A stretch of DNA of 64,000 nt from Chionoecetes opilio (taxonomy: Eukaryota > Arthropoda > Malacostraca > Decapoda > Majidae): NCBI GenBank assembly GCA_016584305.1, contig JACEEZ010012762.1, positions 82,501 through 146,500 of the forward strand. The letters are read 5' to 3'. Below the pieces are notes generated by a model, which saw nothing but the letters and a program-made list of their open reading frames with translations, was not told the origin of the DNA and did no database searches. Of this stretch, positions 1 through 11,094 are shown in pieces. Made by a program: the position numbers and the translations under genes. Every line of letters begins with the position of its first letter. Within the stretch, counting starts at the first letter, position 1.

Positions 1-64
1 ATATGAGATTTCGCTTTACGAGTATGCCAGGCGGAACCTAACTGCTCGTATTTTCGGGACCTCC

Positions 65-67
<3 letters not shown>
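1..67. mobile_element. Right end of TIR family A element (cut by window edge)
   Basis: Ends GGGACCTCCCTG|TA, matching the terminal inverted repeats of the elements at 12414-15072, 58846-59789 and 63847 onward. Subterminal sequence (CTTTACGAGTATGCCAGG) is also shared. Pogo/Tigger-like because of the TA target duplication and terminal CAGGGAGGTCCCG. Confidence 0.8.

Positions 68-145
<78 letters not shown>
68..145. repeat. (TA)n microsatellite
   Basis: An almost pure TA dinucleotide tract between two TIR elements. A second short TA tract follows at about 944-976. Confidence 0.95.
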
Positions 146-148
<3 letters not shown>

Positions 149-941
149 TCAAACCTCGATATAACGGACCTCGATGTAACAGACATCGGATATAACGGAC
201 TCCATTTGCGTGACTTTTTTTTTTTTTTTTTTCTTTTTTCTTATGACCGCTTATCGCCCCTCGAATTGTCAACTCAACATTATTGTATTATTTTCTCATT
301 TTATTTTGGAATGCTTGGGTTTTAAGGAGTTTTGATGTATCACATATTAAGATATAATATTATAAGGAAGGAGCCTGTGTTGCTAGTGATTTGGTGGTAG
401 AAGGTGTGTATTGTTTAAAATAGTGACTATTAGTGCTATGGCGTGGCTGCTGCTACGTCTCCCTGTCACCTCAACACCCTAAATCACCCTTTTCTAAGGT
501 GACACGCAGTGCTACATGACCTAAATAGTGACACGTGTATAGAACTGCAGTTCACAACCATATAATATATATAATAATGAGCATTAGTCATGATAATAAG
601 CAATACCTTTGGAAGTCACGGCTGAATTTGGCTCGTAGTAATTTATTTACCTTTCACTAGAGCTTGAACTTGACTAGCTACACGGTCTGGTTGTGTTTGT
701 GATTATTTCTCATTTATTTCACGTGTAGAAGCGGAACAAATTCAGCATGTAGTGCCAGTCACTGTTTACCTCCCAACATAGCTACACAGTCTGGTTGTGT
801 GTGATTATTTCTCATTTATTTCACAATTTTTCCGGTTTTTTCATATTTCCCCCCCCCCCCTTGGGAAAATACCCTCGCTATAACGGACAACCGGCTATAA
901 CGGACTCCTCTCCCCCCCTTTAGTCCGTTATATCGAGGTTT

Positions 942-945
<4 letters not shown>
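146..945. mobile_element. Non-autonomous Tigger-like element, TIR family B
   Basis: Left end CAGTCAAACCTCGATATAAC and right end GATATAACGG...TATCGAGGTTTGAC(TA) are inverted repeats of more than 25 bp, inserted at TA. No transposase frame. Internal sequence near 450-560 (CACCTCAACACCCTAAATCACC and the TGACACGTGTATA block) recurs in the family E element at 54020-54120, so families B and E share a module. Confidence 0.8.
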
Positions 946-980
<35 letters not shown>

Positions 981-981
<1 letters not shown>

Positions 982-1590
982 TTATAATGGTAATAGGTAG
1001 AAATGAAGGTAATTTAAGTAAATGATAAGTATTTTATTATAAAAGAACATTCCCAGTGGTATTAACCCTTATCACCTTATATTAGCACCGTTATTAGAAA
1101 CGCCTGGTCATTGGACGCCGTCATTATATTCTCGCCACCGAGAGTTTGACACGTAGATATTTTTGTGGCCCGCCGGCCTGCGGTTTGGAGAGAGTTAGTA
1201 GCACTTCAGATTTCCACGTAGCAAGACCTATTTGCTAAGCTTCTCCAATAATCGCGAGAAGTTGTATATAAACTTGTATATTATAACTGAATCATCGGTT
1301 AAACAAAGGGACGTGTTAATTCAACACAGTGAATATCCCGCTGCATCAGTGTTATTTGAACCCGCCTTGACGCCCATACCAAAACACTCAGCTCCGCCCT
1401 TCACCTCTGGCCTTGACAACGCGCGCCACGCCGTGTTGCATGCAGTATTAATAACTTCCTTCAAACCAATCAACCCTCCTATCCACCGATAAGTATCTTA
1501 GTGCTAGCTGAAATCTTGTCGGGAAAAAGATAGACATGGGTTTATCTGAAGGCAAGAACTCAAATTAAATATATTTTTGACATAAATAAA
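981..1590 (+). repeat. Partial BEL/Pao LTR copy
   Basis: Diverged third copy of the LTR seen at 27559-32304 and 40493-41219. Shared landmarks in order: AAGGTAATTTAAGTAAA, CCCAGTGGTATT, CACGTAGATAT, GAGAAGTTGTATAT, AATATCCCGC, GTGCTAGCTG. The 5' part is missing next to the (TA)n tract. No internal retrotransposon sequence adjoins it. Confidence 0.7.
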
Positions 1591-2216
1591 ATCCACAGTT
1601 AGGTTATAGTGAGGTTACTTTAGTAATATTATTTTTTGGGGTCCAGGGCAGGGGTAATATTGGGGAGGGGGGTTGAAGGGGGCATCTCTCCCATTCTATA
1701 AATATGTTTTAGAGGTATCTGAAGGTATCTGTGAAGGTCTGGAGAAAATATAACCACTAATTTGGGCGGGAAAGGACTCAAGAATTTTACCAAATTAACT
1801 TTCAGGGGTCATGTCTTTCCCTCTCCATATATACCCAATCTATACATTTCTTCAATTTCATTCTTAACATCATTGTTAACGGATAGATATTGGTATGGTA
1901 GGTATGTTGTGTGGCACATTGTTAACGGATAGATATTGGTATGGTAGGTATGTTGTGTGGCACATTGTATTAACAGGTTTCATCCAGTTCATTATTGCTG
2001 GGTAAGTTAATTCAGGGAGAGGTCAGTTAGTTTAATTCCATCTCCTATAAATAGATTGTAACATAATGAATATTTACATAGACTAGTTATATCATTAGTT
2101 TATTCAATAATCAAAACATGACTTGCTCATTACTATATTGACATTTAGTAGAGGGGCAGATGTAAGGTTGATGATAAACTAGTAATTGACACCTGCATGT
2201 CACAAGACAATTATAC
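1591..2216. other. Non-coding DNA with a 46-bp tandem duplication
   Basis: No gene seen. At 1871-1962 a 46-bp unit containing GTTAACGGATAGATATTGG occurs twice without visible differences, a young tandem duplication. The rest shows no recognisable feature. Confidence 0.7.
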
Positions 2217-3012
2217 TTTTTTTTTTTTTTTTTTACATCACAAGGAACTGGCCAAGGGCACAACAAAAATGGGTAACACAAAGCCCGCTTAGTTGCCAGT
2301 CCCTATAAAGAAGACAGTAAGAGAATAAAAATAAAAAAGAGGGGTGGGCCAATTTCGTTCGGGAGGTGTCTTGTTACTCTTCTTTTGAAAAGATTTAAGT
2401 CATAGGAAAGTGGAAAAATAGAAACAGGGAGAGTTCCAGAGTTTACCAGTGAAAGGGATGAAAGAGTAAAGATACTGATTAACTCTTGCATTAGGAAGAT
2501 GGACAGAATAGGGATGAGAATGAGTAGAAAGTCTTGTGCTGCGAGGCCGCGGGAGAGGGGGAGGCATGCAGTTAGCAAGTTCAGAAGAGCAGTGAGCATG
2601 AAAATAACGGTAGAAGAGAGCAAGAGAAGCAACATTGCGGCGGTGATTTAAAGATTGAAGACAGTCAGTCAGAGGAGAGGAGTTGATGAGACGAAAAGCT
2701 TTTGACTCAACCCTGTTTAGGAGAGCTGTATGAGTGGATCCCCCCCAAACATGTGAGACATACTCCATACATGGGCGGATAAGGCCCCTGTACAGAGCAA
2801 GCAATTGGGAGGGAGAAAAAAAAAGGATGCAGACGCCACAGGACACTTAACTTCTTAGAAGCTGTTTTAGCAAGAGATGAGATGTGAGATTTCCAGTTCA
2901 GATTTTTAGTAAAGGATAGTCCAAGAATGTTCATTGTAGAAGAAGGAGACAGTTGAGTGTCATTGAAGAAGAGGGAATAGTTATCTGGTAGGTTTTGTCG
3001 AGTAGACTACCT
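2217..3012 (-). pseudogene. Jockey-like LINE 3' end (5'-truncated)
   Basis: Minus-strand C-terminal part of a non-LTR reverse transcriptase: MNILGLSFTKNLNWKSHISS, SLAKTASKKL, LYRGLIRPCMEYVSHVWGG, then the thumb/C-terminal domain to FTGKLWNS. It is frameshifted near 2840 and again near 2410. The 3' end is marked by a poly(A), read as T on the + strand at 2218-2234. Same family as 16405-17235, 18940-19900 and 53045-58640. Confidence 0.88.
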
Positions 3013-3596
3013 CAATTACCCTGGTGTATCTATCCTATCCTCTCGATACCCACACATTAACTTTCCAGCGTAAAACAGTGAAATGTGTTCTTGAAGTGTA
3101 CGTGCCTCTCCTCATTATAGCTACTAAGGTGAGTTGTGAGCAATTACTCACTCACGAGAAAGGTACTTTACCAGAACATCAGCATTTTCATTCAAGACAA
3201 CGGGCACAAATCCCTGGCCACGGCTAACTCCTTTTTTCTCTCCTTAGACTTTACCGGCAAGTTTTTTCTTTAGTTTTGTCATAATTACACATTTTCTTGT
3301 TATTTGCATTGTGTACTACACTTTCCTTCGTCTTCAATATTTTCACACCCTCATTTTCCATGTTATTTTATTTTTTTTGCATCTGGTGGATCAAATCTTC
3401 CTCAAGCCAACCTTCTCCCCATAATTCTTCTTCCAGCCACTTTGTTGCTTGATCTCATCCAGTAGAGTTCTACACTAAGGGCTCATTTCACAATCATTCC
3501 TCTTTATACTAATGCACACCAAGGATATGTAATAATAAGAGAAAGGATATGAAGAAAACTTTATTGTATCATTTGAATGTAGTTTTTTCTTCTCAG
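3013..3596. other. Intron or upstream sequence, no clear exon
   Basis: Intronic or 5' sequence before exon 1. A chance exon-like segment at 3069-3128 (see rejected items) does not join in phase. Pyrimidine-rich in the last 300 bases. Confidence 0.5.
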
Positions 3597-3798
3597 AGTG
3601 TACATTGTGTTATGTGTGTCAGGGATGTCGTGCGTGGCGCAGTACAGCGGGGACGGGCAGTGGCAGCGGGCCCGGGTGGTGGACCTGCCAGGCAGCCAGA
3701 TGGTGGATGTGACCTTCGTGGACTATGGGAATTCTGAAAGGCTCCGGTATCACCAAATTTACAAGATCAGGGATGAATTTCTTGTCTTGCCAATGCAG
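3597..3798 (+). CDS. Tudor-gene exon 1 in window: canonical Tudor domain
   Basis: Residues 1-67 of the joined frame. The Tudor core is plain: MSCVAQYSGDGQW, then QRARV and VTFVDYGNSE. The aromatic W/Y/F and the D-Y-G-N turn that form the methyl-arginine cage are present. The acceptor used is TTTTTTCTTCTCAG ending at 3596; a second AG at 3622 is possible and would trim eight residues. The donor is CAG|GTATAG at 3799, phase 0. The preceding exon would lie upstream of, or undetected in, 1-3596. Confidence 0.85.
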
Positions 3799-3966
3799 GT
3801 ATAGTCAAAGTCAAGCATGGAGCTCATCCTGAACAGAAATATTGGTGTGATTTCTGGCAGACAAGTGATGTGCAGCTAGTTTGAATAGTTATACATTTCT
3901 TCACCTCTATTAGTTGATTTTACATTGATTCTTTTAGGCTGAGATGCTTAATCCTATCCGTCACAG

Positions 3967-4068
3967 GCTATTTCCTGCAAGCTGGTGGGCATTGATCCTG
4001 TGGGAGGCAAATGGACAGACGAGGACTTCAAGCAGATGACCGAATTGTGTGATGTCCCTCAACTGAAG
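3967..4068 (+). CDS. Tudor-gene exon 2
   Basis: Thirty-four codons, phase 0 at both ends, residues 68-101 (AISCKLVGIDPVGGKW at the start). It continues the extended-Tudor (SN-like) region after Tudor 1, where 'A..C.L.GI.P..G.W' is the usual pattern. Acceptor CCGTCACAG at 3966, donor AAG|GTATGT at 4069. The last 22 bases of the exon together with the donor are tandemly repeated downstream (see the repeat at 4047-5240). Confidence 0.85.
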
Positions 4069-5240
4069 GTATGTTGTGTGATGTCCCTCAACTGAAGGTA
4101 TGTTGTGTCATGTCCCTCAACTGAAGGTATGTTGTGTGATGTCCCTCAATTGAAGGTATGTTGTGTGATGTCCCTCAACTGAAGGTACACACAACCCTCG
4201 TTTTCCCGGACTAATAGGGGGGAGCACTGGTCCGGGAACTGCAAACGTCCGAGGCCATTACCCACCCCCGGACGTTTATCCTACTCTAGTATTTACTGTC
4301 CGGCAACCAAAAATATCAACTACCCCGCCGCGGACTTGTACGTCACTTTCTTGTTGTTTTTAGGACTGCGAGGATCCCTTGGGGAACACTATGAGCCCTG
4401 GTGATGTCCTATGATGCTATCACAGGTGCTGTAGTTGACCTGTCTTACTCAGGAAGGGACAGGTGAGGCAGATGACCGTGTTGCTGGGAGGGGTGGACGC
4501 CAGCCCCCGCAAGCAGGGAGGGCAGGTCACAGGTGGCGACGTTCAGAGTGAGGAGTTGAGAATGTGGCACTACACGGGAGTGGAAGCGCGGACACTGCAG
4601 CAGAAAGTGTTCAATAATCTCAGAGACGTTCCTGCACCAAGGGCAGTGGGGGTCAGGGGACTAACGGAGGTGGTCAGGCGGTGCAGGTGAACCGTGAGTG
4701 TCGTGTGCCCAAATGTAAACAATACGACCGCTGTGCATGCTGCCGCATGGCGGGAGGCCAGCCCCCGCCTGCAGGGTGGGCAGGCCAAAGGTGGCGATGT
4801 TCAGGGTGAGGAGTTGAGAGCTTAGCACTACATGGTGGGAGAGTGGAAGCGCGGACACTGCAGCAGAAAGTGTTCAATAGTCTCAAGAGACGTTCATGCA
4901 CCAGGGGCAGTGGGGGTCAGGGGACTGACGGAGGCAGTGCAGGTGAACCATGAGTGTCTTGTGCCCAAATGTAAACAATACGACCGCTGAGCATGCTGCC
5001 ACCTGGCGGGAGGCGCGGACACTGACCAGGGGTGACAGGAGACGCTCGGACCGCCGGACAACTTTGTCGAATTACGGACTGGACCAGGCATTTGTCCGGG
5101 ACTCTGACATATCTCCGGAACTCGTATTTTGTCCGGCAAATCCGATATCCGGGAAATGGAGGTCCGGGAAAACGAGGGTTGTGTGTATGTTGTGTGATGT
5201 CCCTCAACTGAAGGTATGTTGTGTGAAAGTCCCTCAAATA
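4047..5240 (+). repeat. 29-bp minisatellite duplicating the exon 2 splice donor
   Basis: The last 22 bases of exon 2 plus GTATGTT form a 29-bp unit. GT donors lie at 4069, 4098, 4127, 4156, 4185 and 5214; the first five are exactly 29 bp apart, and so is the last once the inserted family C element and one TA are removed. Units contain TCCCTCAA(C/T)TGAAG|GTATGT. Use of any donor after the first adds an in-frame TGA (4093-4095). A decayed seventh unit ends near 5240. Confidence 0.9.
4188..5185. mobile_element. Non-autonomous Tigger-like element, TIR family C
   Basis: Inverted termini CACACAACCCTCGTTTTCCC at both ends, flanked by TA, inserted inside the splice-donor minisatellite. The middle holds two direct copies (about 4440-4700 and 4700-4960) of a segment that on the minus strand resembles the Cys/His C-terminus of a LINE (compare CPWCRNVSETIEHFLLQCPH in the 29823 copy). 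No transposase. Confidence 0.85.
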
Positions 5241-5790
5241 CTATATTTGTAATCCCCTTAACTCATACTTGACATTCCAAACCTGTTACACATACTTTCA
5301 TTACTCTCACCATCCATTCTTCTCACACCACATGCACTTCTCAAATATCTAATTTCAACTCTGGATCCTTAACCTTTGTATTTGATTCACCATCCAAGTC
5401 TCAATTGCATATGTGATTGTTGGTACAATCACATGATTGCATCTCGGGCCCTTTTTTTACCTCCATGCTCACACTCCTTCCTTTCATCATATATGTCCCA
5501 GGTATCCAATCACTCTCCTCCCTTGTAGAGCTTTCTCTTTTCTCACTTTCCATGCTTGCATATAATTGAAGAACCAAATTACTTAATTTCCGAAACCTCT
5601 TCCAATATTTTCCCATTCAGTCTAATTTCATCTGGACATCATTCATCAGCAACATCTCTGTTATCAACATGACTTTTTCCTTCAGTGCTTTTGCCACTCT
5701 CCATTTCTTGTAAGACAAAACTGCTGATTGACCAGGTGTGTGTTGTCAGAGACTCCAGCATGGTACAGTTCATCTCTTTTTGGGTTTGAC
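5241..5790. other. Intronic DNA, possible degraded antisense LINE
   Basis: Text such as CCATCCATTCTTCTCACACC and a short minus-strand frame at 5401-5616 resemble the 3' part of L2-type LINEs in antisense, but nothing is diagnostic. Confidence 0.3.
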
Positions 5791-6280
5791 TTGCTCTAGT
5801 ACTTTAGGTGATCACAAAGAAGGGATTAACTGGGGGAGGATGGAGGGTGAAGTGAGGTCTGATGTCGGGGCAGAGGATGGAGTCAGAGAGGACAGTGCTA
5901 ATGAGGATTATACATTCTTTGTCAACAATTTAATTGCAGGTCAGAAAATAAATATTTCTTATAGGGCGATAAGATCAAGGGAAAACGACCCCAAATGGAA
6001 TAAAGAGTTTAAAGCACAACATAAGACTAAAAAGAAACATGTACAATAGGGTTAAGGCAGGACAGGTGGGCAGAGATCAGTATAATGTGATGGCTAGGAC
6101 AGTGAAAATGTAAACAAGATCAGCAAAGAACAACTATGAGATTAAGGTTGCTGGCCAGGCAAAGACTGACCCTAAAAGATTTGTTCAGGTCTATAAAACA
6201 AAGACTTGGGAATTGGTTGGTCCTTTAAAAACAAGTCTGGGGGAGATTGTAAGTCTTGGAGAGGATATGTGTAAAATGTG

Positions 6281-7442
6281 AAAGTAATCGTCCAGACCAT
6301 TTCATCATTCCTGATTTAATGCAGTCAAAATATAGGCATTATCGAGTATATCAACAATATGTTGTCGATTTTTGCATCGAGTCACCCGTTTTTAAATAAT
6401 CCCCCATCAAAATCTGTAAATTCCCCGAGCTTCTAAAACCTCCTGACGACTTGCAGACGACGCACCACGGCTCGGTAACGTCACCTGAGGAGGCCTCCCA
6501 ACCCTGCGGTAATACAAAAGCACGTAAACACAGAAATAGATAAAGTACTTGAAGAAGTACCAAGGGGGCCTTTGAAGACTTTCTCGCAGAATTTTCAGTC
6601 TCCGCTATGTGGTATGCAACAGTCACTCGATTTGAACCATTCTTCCCGCCTTCTATGATGGATCCACGCACCATCACCAGCCTGCATCGCCTTCGCCTGG
6701 GCTACCTCGGAACAACCCAAATGACAAATGAAGCGGCCAACCCATGCGAACACTGCCTAGAGGTGGAGGAATCACAACTACTACACTATGGCCTGCATTG
6801 CCCTTCCACCGCCCGGCTGCGCCTCTACCATCACACAACTTACCCAAGGGAAGTTGAAACGGCAGCCTCAGTCCTGGGTGCTGTCCCCCTAAATGTCCTT
6901 GCTGAAGTCGTCTTCTCATACCCTCCACCCCGTTAACTATTGTGACATCTAACTGCTGAACACTGACGGGATCTTAGAAAGCCCGTGACTTCCTACAATG
7001 GAAGTGCAATACAAAATTAAAAAATTAAAAAATTTGAAGAATTATAGGTGTTTCTGATATATTTATTTAGCAATATGGCATATACTTGCATCCTATATGG
7101 GTGCAGCACGAAAGCTGTGCCTTTCTAGAGAGCTTATCACCCGTTCCTGACCTATACGGCCACGATAAATGTGTGGATTGAGAGTAAAGTAAAGTAGAGT
7201 ATTGGTGTGTGCGCTGGGGTTGAGGCGGGCTGTGTGGTGCATTTGGTCAGCCTCGTGGGGCGTCACCAGCAAGTTTTGCGCCACAGCTGGAATGGGGCTG
7301 ATGTTTTTTCCCGCGCTTCTTACAAAAGTCATGTTTTTAGGGAAATAAAGTGTGGAAAAGAATTATTTTTTGTTGACTAGGTATTTTGAATGAACATTCA
7401 ACATAATTATGCAATGAAAAAATGGGTCTGGACGATTACTTT
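6281..7442. mobile_element. TIR element inserted in CR1-like LINE, carrying a LINE fragment
   Basis: Inverted ends AAAGTAATCGTCCAGACC at 6281-6298 and its complement at 7425-7442. The LINE frame breaks at the left end and resumes at the right (NDYFFRVFTQEDM). Flanks share AAATG, so the target duplication is about 5 bp but not certain. Superfamily not assigned. Confidence 0.65.
6370..7040 (+). pseudogene. LINE 3' fragment (C-terminal region) nested in the TIR element
   Basis: An open frame at 6607-6936 reads ITSLHRLRLGYLGTTQMTN, CEHCLEVEESQLLHY, then a terminal tail. The 'L.RLR.G......C..C...E...H....CP' pattern is the C-terminal part of RNase-H-bearing non-LTR elements. It ends in A-rich DNA (about 7010-7040). 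Confidence 0.65.
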
Positions 7443-7797
7443 AAATGATTATTTCTTTAGGGTTTTTACTCAGGAGGATATGCAGATGGTACCTGATAGT
7501 GAACAGATGTTTAGAGGTGAGGAAAATGAGAAACTAAAAGATATTGTGATAACTAAGGAAATAGTGAAAGAGGGTATAGATAGAATGAAGAAGTTTAAGT
7601 CACCAGGACCGGGTGAAGTTTATCCCAGAGTATTGAAAGAATGCAAAGAGGTTGTTAGTGAGGCGTTGGTGCACATTTTTAGGAAATCGGTTATTTAGGA
7701 TAAGTGCCGCTGATGTGTAGGAAAGGTGATGTAGTCCCCATTTTTAAGAAGGGAGATAGAGGATTAATGTCAAATTATCGACTTGTTAGTCTGACTT

Positions 7798-8232
7798 TAA
7801 TCAATCAATCATTGGGGGCATACACCGGGGGGGACGTCGTCTCGCCCACCCTACGACGCCACTCCCGGGGGTCACCACGCGAGAGTCTCCATGCAGGCTC
7901 CCTTCCCATACCAAGCAACTCTCAACAGGAAACATCAACTGACCCCAGCCACGAGCCTTGTGAGCGCCCCCTTGGCCAACTCCACGCCGGATTGTCTCTT
8001 ACAGATACAACCCGATGGGAAGGATCGGTTTCAGGGTAGCATGCCACATGCCCATATAGCCAAAGATGGCGCTGACAGACTGTGCAGGTAATAGGCCTCG
8101 ATTCAGTCTCACGGTGCGACGCTGATTTGACATGTAATCATCCCAGCGATACCCCATGATTCTTCGAAGACACTTATTACCAAAGGCATTGATTCGCCTC
8201 TTCAAGTCGCTATTTAGTTTCCATGTTTCACA
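7798..8232 (-). pseudogene. 3' end of crab-type LINE with (TGAT)n tail
   Basis: Minus strand. The reverse transcriptase C-terminus includes LKRRINAFGNKCLRRIMGYR and WDDYMSNQR. It ends at the ATCAATCAATCATTGGGGGC tail, which abuts the CR1-like LINE. Homologous to 24230-24850, 29600-29690 and 59790-60290. Confidence 0.8.
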
Positions 8233-9118
8233 ACCATTTTCTGAACATATCCTGCAATTTTCAGCTTGTTTATAATTTATTCGGGGTTAAACCTATTACT
8301 CCTGGACTATCAGTATCTCAGCACTTACCTGTTACAAGTATTTCAAATACCATAAGACATTCAAATCAACTAATCTATCCACACGCTTTAATGTTTACGT
8401 TCTGCTTATGAGGCTCGGCAAATTGGCTTCTTCTTGTGACCTGTTCTGGCCAGGATCGCTTTGTGGGTCATCTGTTAAGATCGAGCTCGAGCTTGACACA
8501 TATCTTCCTTCTATGCCACTCTGTAGCCCTTTCTTTCTCTGCCACCAACACGGTTGGCGCCGCCAACAGCGCCATCTATCATTTGCTACCGTAGTGTTGA
8601 TGTATCATTTACCACCAGGCTGTTACACACGTATCACAAGCTCTTTTCAGTCCTAGAAATTATCACCCATGGCGAATTCATCAAAACTATTTACTAATAC
8701 TATTACTATCGCATACAAGCTAAAAGTTGTACTATACGCCAAAGAACATGGGAACAGAGCAACAGAAAGACCACCGCCTACAGAGAAAACCGGTAGATTT
8801 TACTACTGATTTTACTACCGGTAGAAAATCTGCTTTTATATAAATTTTTTTCTTAGAAATTTCTTTCCAAACTTTCTCCCACCATTAGAATTAATTTAAG
8901 GGACTAAGATGAGTGTTTGTCTACTATATATTGATTATTGTAAAGGCAATGTATGTATTGCAATGTGTTAATATGGGGGAAAAAGTACACAATTTTGGAG
9001 GTGTCCACCATAAGTACATTATAACATGGGTTTCTATGATTCGTACAACATGGCGTGCTGTGTCGCCCATAAAACCATGTTGTATGGGGATGCAGTGTAT
9101 TAAATTTACACTCACTTG
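8233..9118. repeat. Degraded TIR family I fragment and unassigned DNA
   Basis: 8320-8680 resembles the interior of the family I elements at 28334 and 32729 (ACCTGTTACAAGTATTTCAA, CATAAGACATTCAAATCAAC) but lacks both termini. 8800-8830 has a small TACCGGTAGA palindrome. 8830-9118 shows nothing recognisable. Confidence 0.55.
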
Positions 9119-9688
9119 AGAGGCGAAGAGTAAGGCGATCTGATAGAAGTTTTTAAGTGGCTTAAGGGATACAAAAAAGGAGATTTAGGAAAAGTTCTGC
9201 TAGTAAGCAGGGTAGAACAAGAAGTATCGGATCAAACTAGAAAAGCTTAGATTAAAAAATGAAATAGGGAGAACAAGATCAGTGATCTTGATATTGCCGA
9301 TGCAATATTATTTATATTGGACGATGATATTGTACGGATGCTTAGGGAAAAGCTGGCTCACAAATAGGGTGGTAAATGATTGGAATTGACTCAGTCGTCC
9401 GGTGGTTAGTGCACAGTCAATAGGGAGTTTTAAAAGGAGGCTAGACAGCTTTATGAATGGGGATGAAAGGTGGATGTAGGTAGTGTTAAGTAACAGGAAC
9501 TACCACGTGTAGGTCTCACAACCTTTTGTAGCTTCCTTATTTTCCTATGTTCGTCTGTTCCTACTAGGCTGGCTGGAACACTGTTTAGGCATAAATAAGT
9601 CATGACCTTTACATTCTTTAGGGTTTTCATGTTTGACAATTTGCACATTCCTAGTTTATTTTATCATTTGGAGAATATTTTGTATATA

Positions 9689-11094
9689 CAGTACTGGCGA
9701 AAAATCTTGGCGCAAAGCATACTCCGCCAAGAAATAATGCCTGTTTTGTATAGACCATCTCTGATTTGGCGGTGTGTCTTGGCGACCCTGGGAGGGGTAG
9801 CAGGGACAGTGGGGATCCCTACGGCATGAGAAAATAACGCTCGGTCACCCACGGGCCTTTGTCTCGAGTAGATTAGTGACTTTACTCCGCCGCCATACCT
9901 CAATTATTTTTCCCTACCATGCTTGGCTCTTTTTGACCCTGTGAAACAATGGTTGGTGGAAAAGAGCTGAGAGAAGCAGACCTGGCATCTATTGCATTAC
10001 TCTACCGTTGTGGAAAGTCAAACAAGGAAATAAGTGAGGATACCGGTATTTCAAGGCGAACAGCCGAACGGTGGACAAAGCCCTTTTGTGACACAGGCAC
10101 CTCCGAAATCCCCACCAGAAAAAAACGTCCTGGAAGGCCACGTTTGGTTTCTTCCCGCACTATGAGGGTCGTCCAACGGCAAGTGGAAAAATATCCTCGT
10201 ATTACATCACGGCAATTGAAGTAAAAGAACCCAAAGCTTTTGGGTAAAGCAAGTGCTAGAAGTGTGCGTTACTACCTTCGCCGTGACTTGAAGTACAAGC
10301 GGTTTGTGGCTCGCAAGAAACCGCTCCTAAATGAAAAGTAGCGCATTAAGAGATGGCATTTTTGCAAGAAGTACTTAGAGTGGGATCAGGAGCATTGGTA
10401 AACAGTGTTATGGAGTGATGAGGCCCAATTTGATATCACTGAAAGCCTCAAAAGTGAAACCTCAAAAGGGAAAAGTGTACCGGCACCCAGACAATGACCC
10501 GTAGGATACGAAGTACTGCCAAGCCACAGTAAAACACCCTGATTCATTAATGGTATGGGGAGCTTTTGGCTACCATGGAGCAAGTAGTCTTGTGGTGCTG
10601 CCAAAAAACACAAGAATGAATCAACCCAACTATGTGGAACTGCTGCATGAAGTGTTGGAGTAGTGCTTTGAGAAGACGGGCTGTAATTTTTTTATGCATG
10701 ATGGTGCACCGTGCCATACAACCAAAAGTGTAAAGAAATGGTTGGGAGAGTATGGTATAAGGTTCTTTGAATTCTGACCAGAAAATTTGCCAGATCTTAA
10801 TCCAATTGAAAACTTGTGGGTCTTCATCAAAGCAAAATTGATAGGGCAGAACACAGCCAGCGTACCGAAGCTGCAGGCTGCAATCCGAGATATCTGGGAC
10901 AATCTTGACCCTGCCTACCTCCACCACCTAGCTGAATCAGTTCCAATATATGCCTCCAAAAGTGTGTGGAGGTCAAAGGAAAGCCAAATACTAAACAGGC
11001 AGTAAGTATACGATATCTTATATTATTTGTAATATTCATATGTTGCAACTCAGCAATGTGAGTGCCTAAAGCCCTAGACTTTTCGCCAGTACTG
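9689..11094 (+). mobile_element. Tc1-like element with TA target duplication
   Basis: Length 1406 bp. Termini CAGTACTGGCGAAAA(A/G)TCT are inverted at both ends and flanked by TA. It carries one decayed transposase on the + strand. Size, TIR and TA site fit Tc1/mariner. Confidence 0.92.
9949..11005 (+). pseudogene. Tc1-like transposase, multiple stops
   Basis: N-terminal paired-like helix-turn-helix (LASIALLYRCGKSNKEIS, ISRRTAERW) and the GRPR linker (KKRPGRPRLVSS) are intact to the first stop at 10222. Further stops follow near 10339, 10399 and 10777, and in-phase homology continues: LWSDEAQFDI (first D), MHDGAPCHTT (second D), LPDLNPIENLWVF (E). I count 35 residues between the second D and the E, so the signature is DD35E rather than the common DD34E. 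Not functional as it stands. Confidence 0.88.

Larger units (their letters stand above)
5791..9560 (+). pseudogene. CR1-like LINE, broken by three insertions
   Basis: Plus-strand non-LTR reverse transcriptase remnants. 5791-6280 and 7443-7797 include IRSRENDPKWNKEFK, KFKSPGP, VYPRVLKECK and VVPIFKKGDRG (fingers region). 9119-9480 holds the C-terminus (VFKWLKGYKKG, IGSFKRRLDSFMNGDERWM-like). About 1 kb of palm sequence is missing. Interrupted by a TIR element (6281-7442), a second LINE fragment in antisense (7798-8232) and unrelated repeat DNA (8233-9118). Confidence 0.8.

Noticed and set aside
1232..1492. 86-codon plus-strand frame
   Set aside because: Lies within a diverged BEL/Pao LTR copy; no domain.
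3069..3128. Exon-like segment with CTTTCCAG acceptor and AAG|GTGAGT donor, 20 open codons
   Set aside because: It ends in phase 0, but neither possible acceptor of exon 1 (3597 or 3623) begins in phase 0, and the peptide shows no Tudor-like motif.
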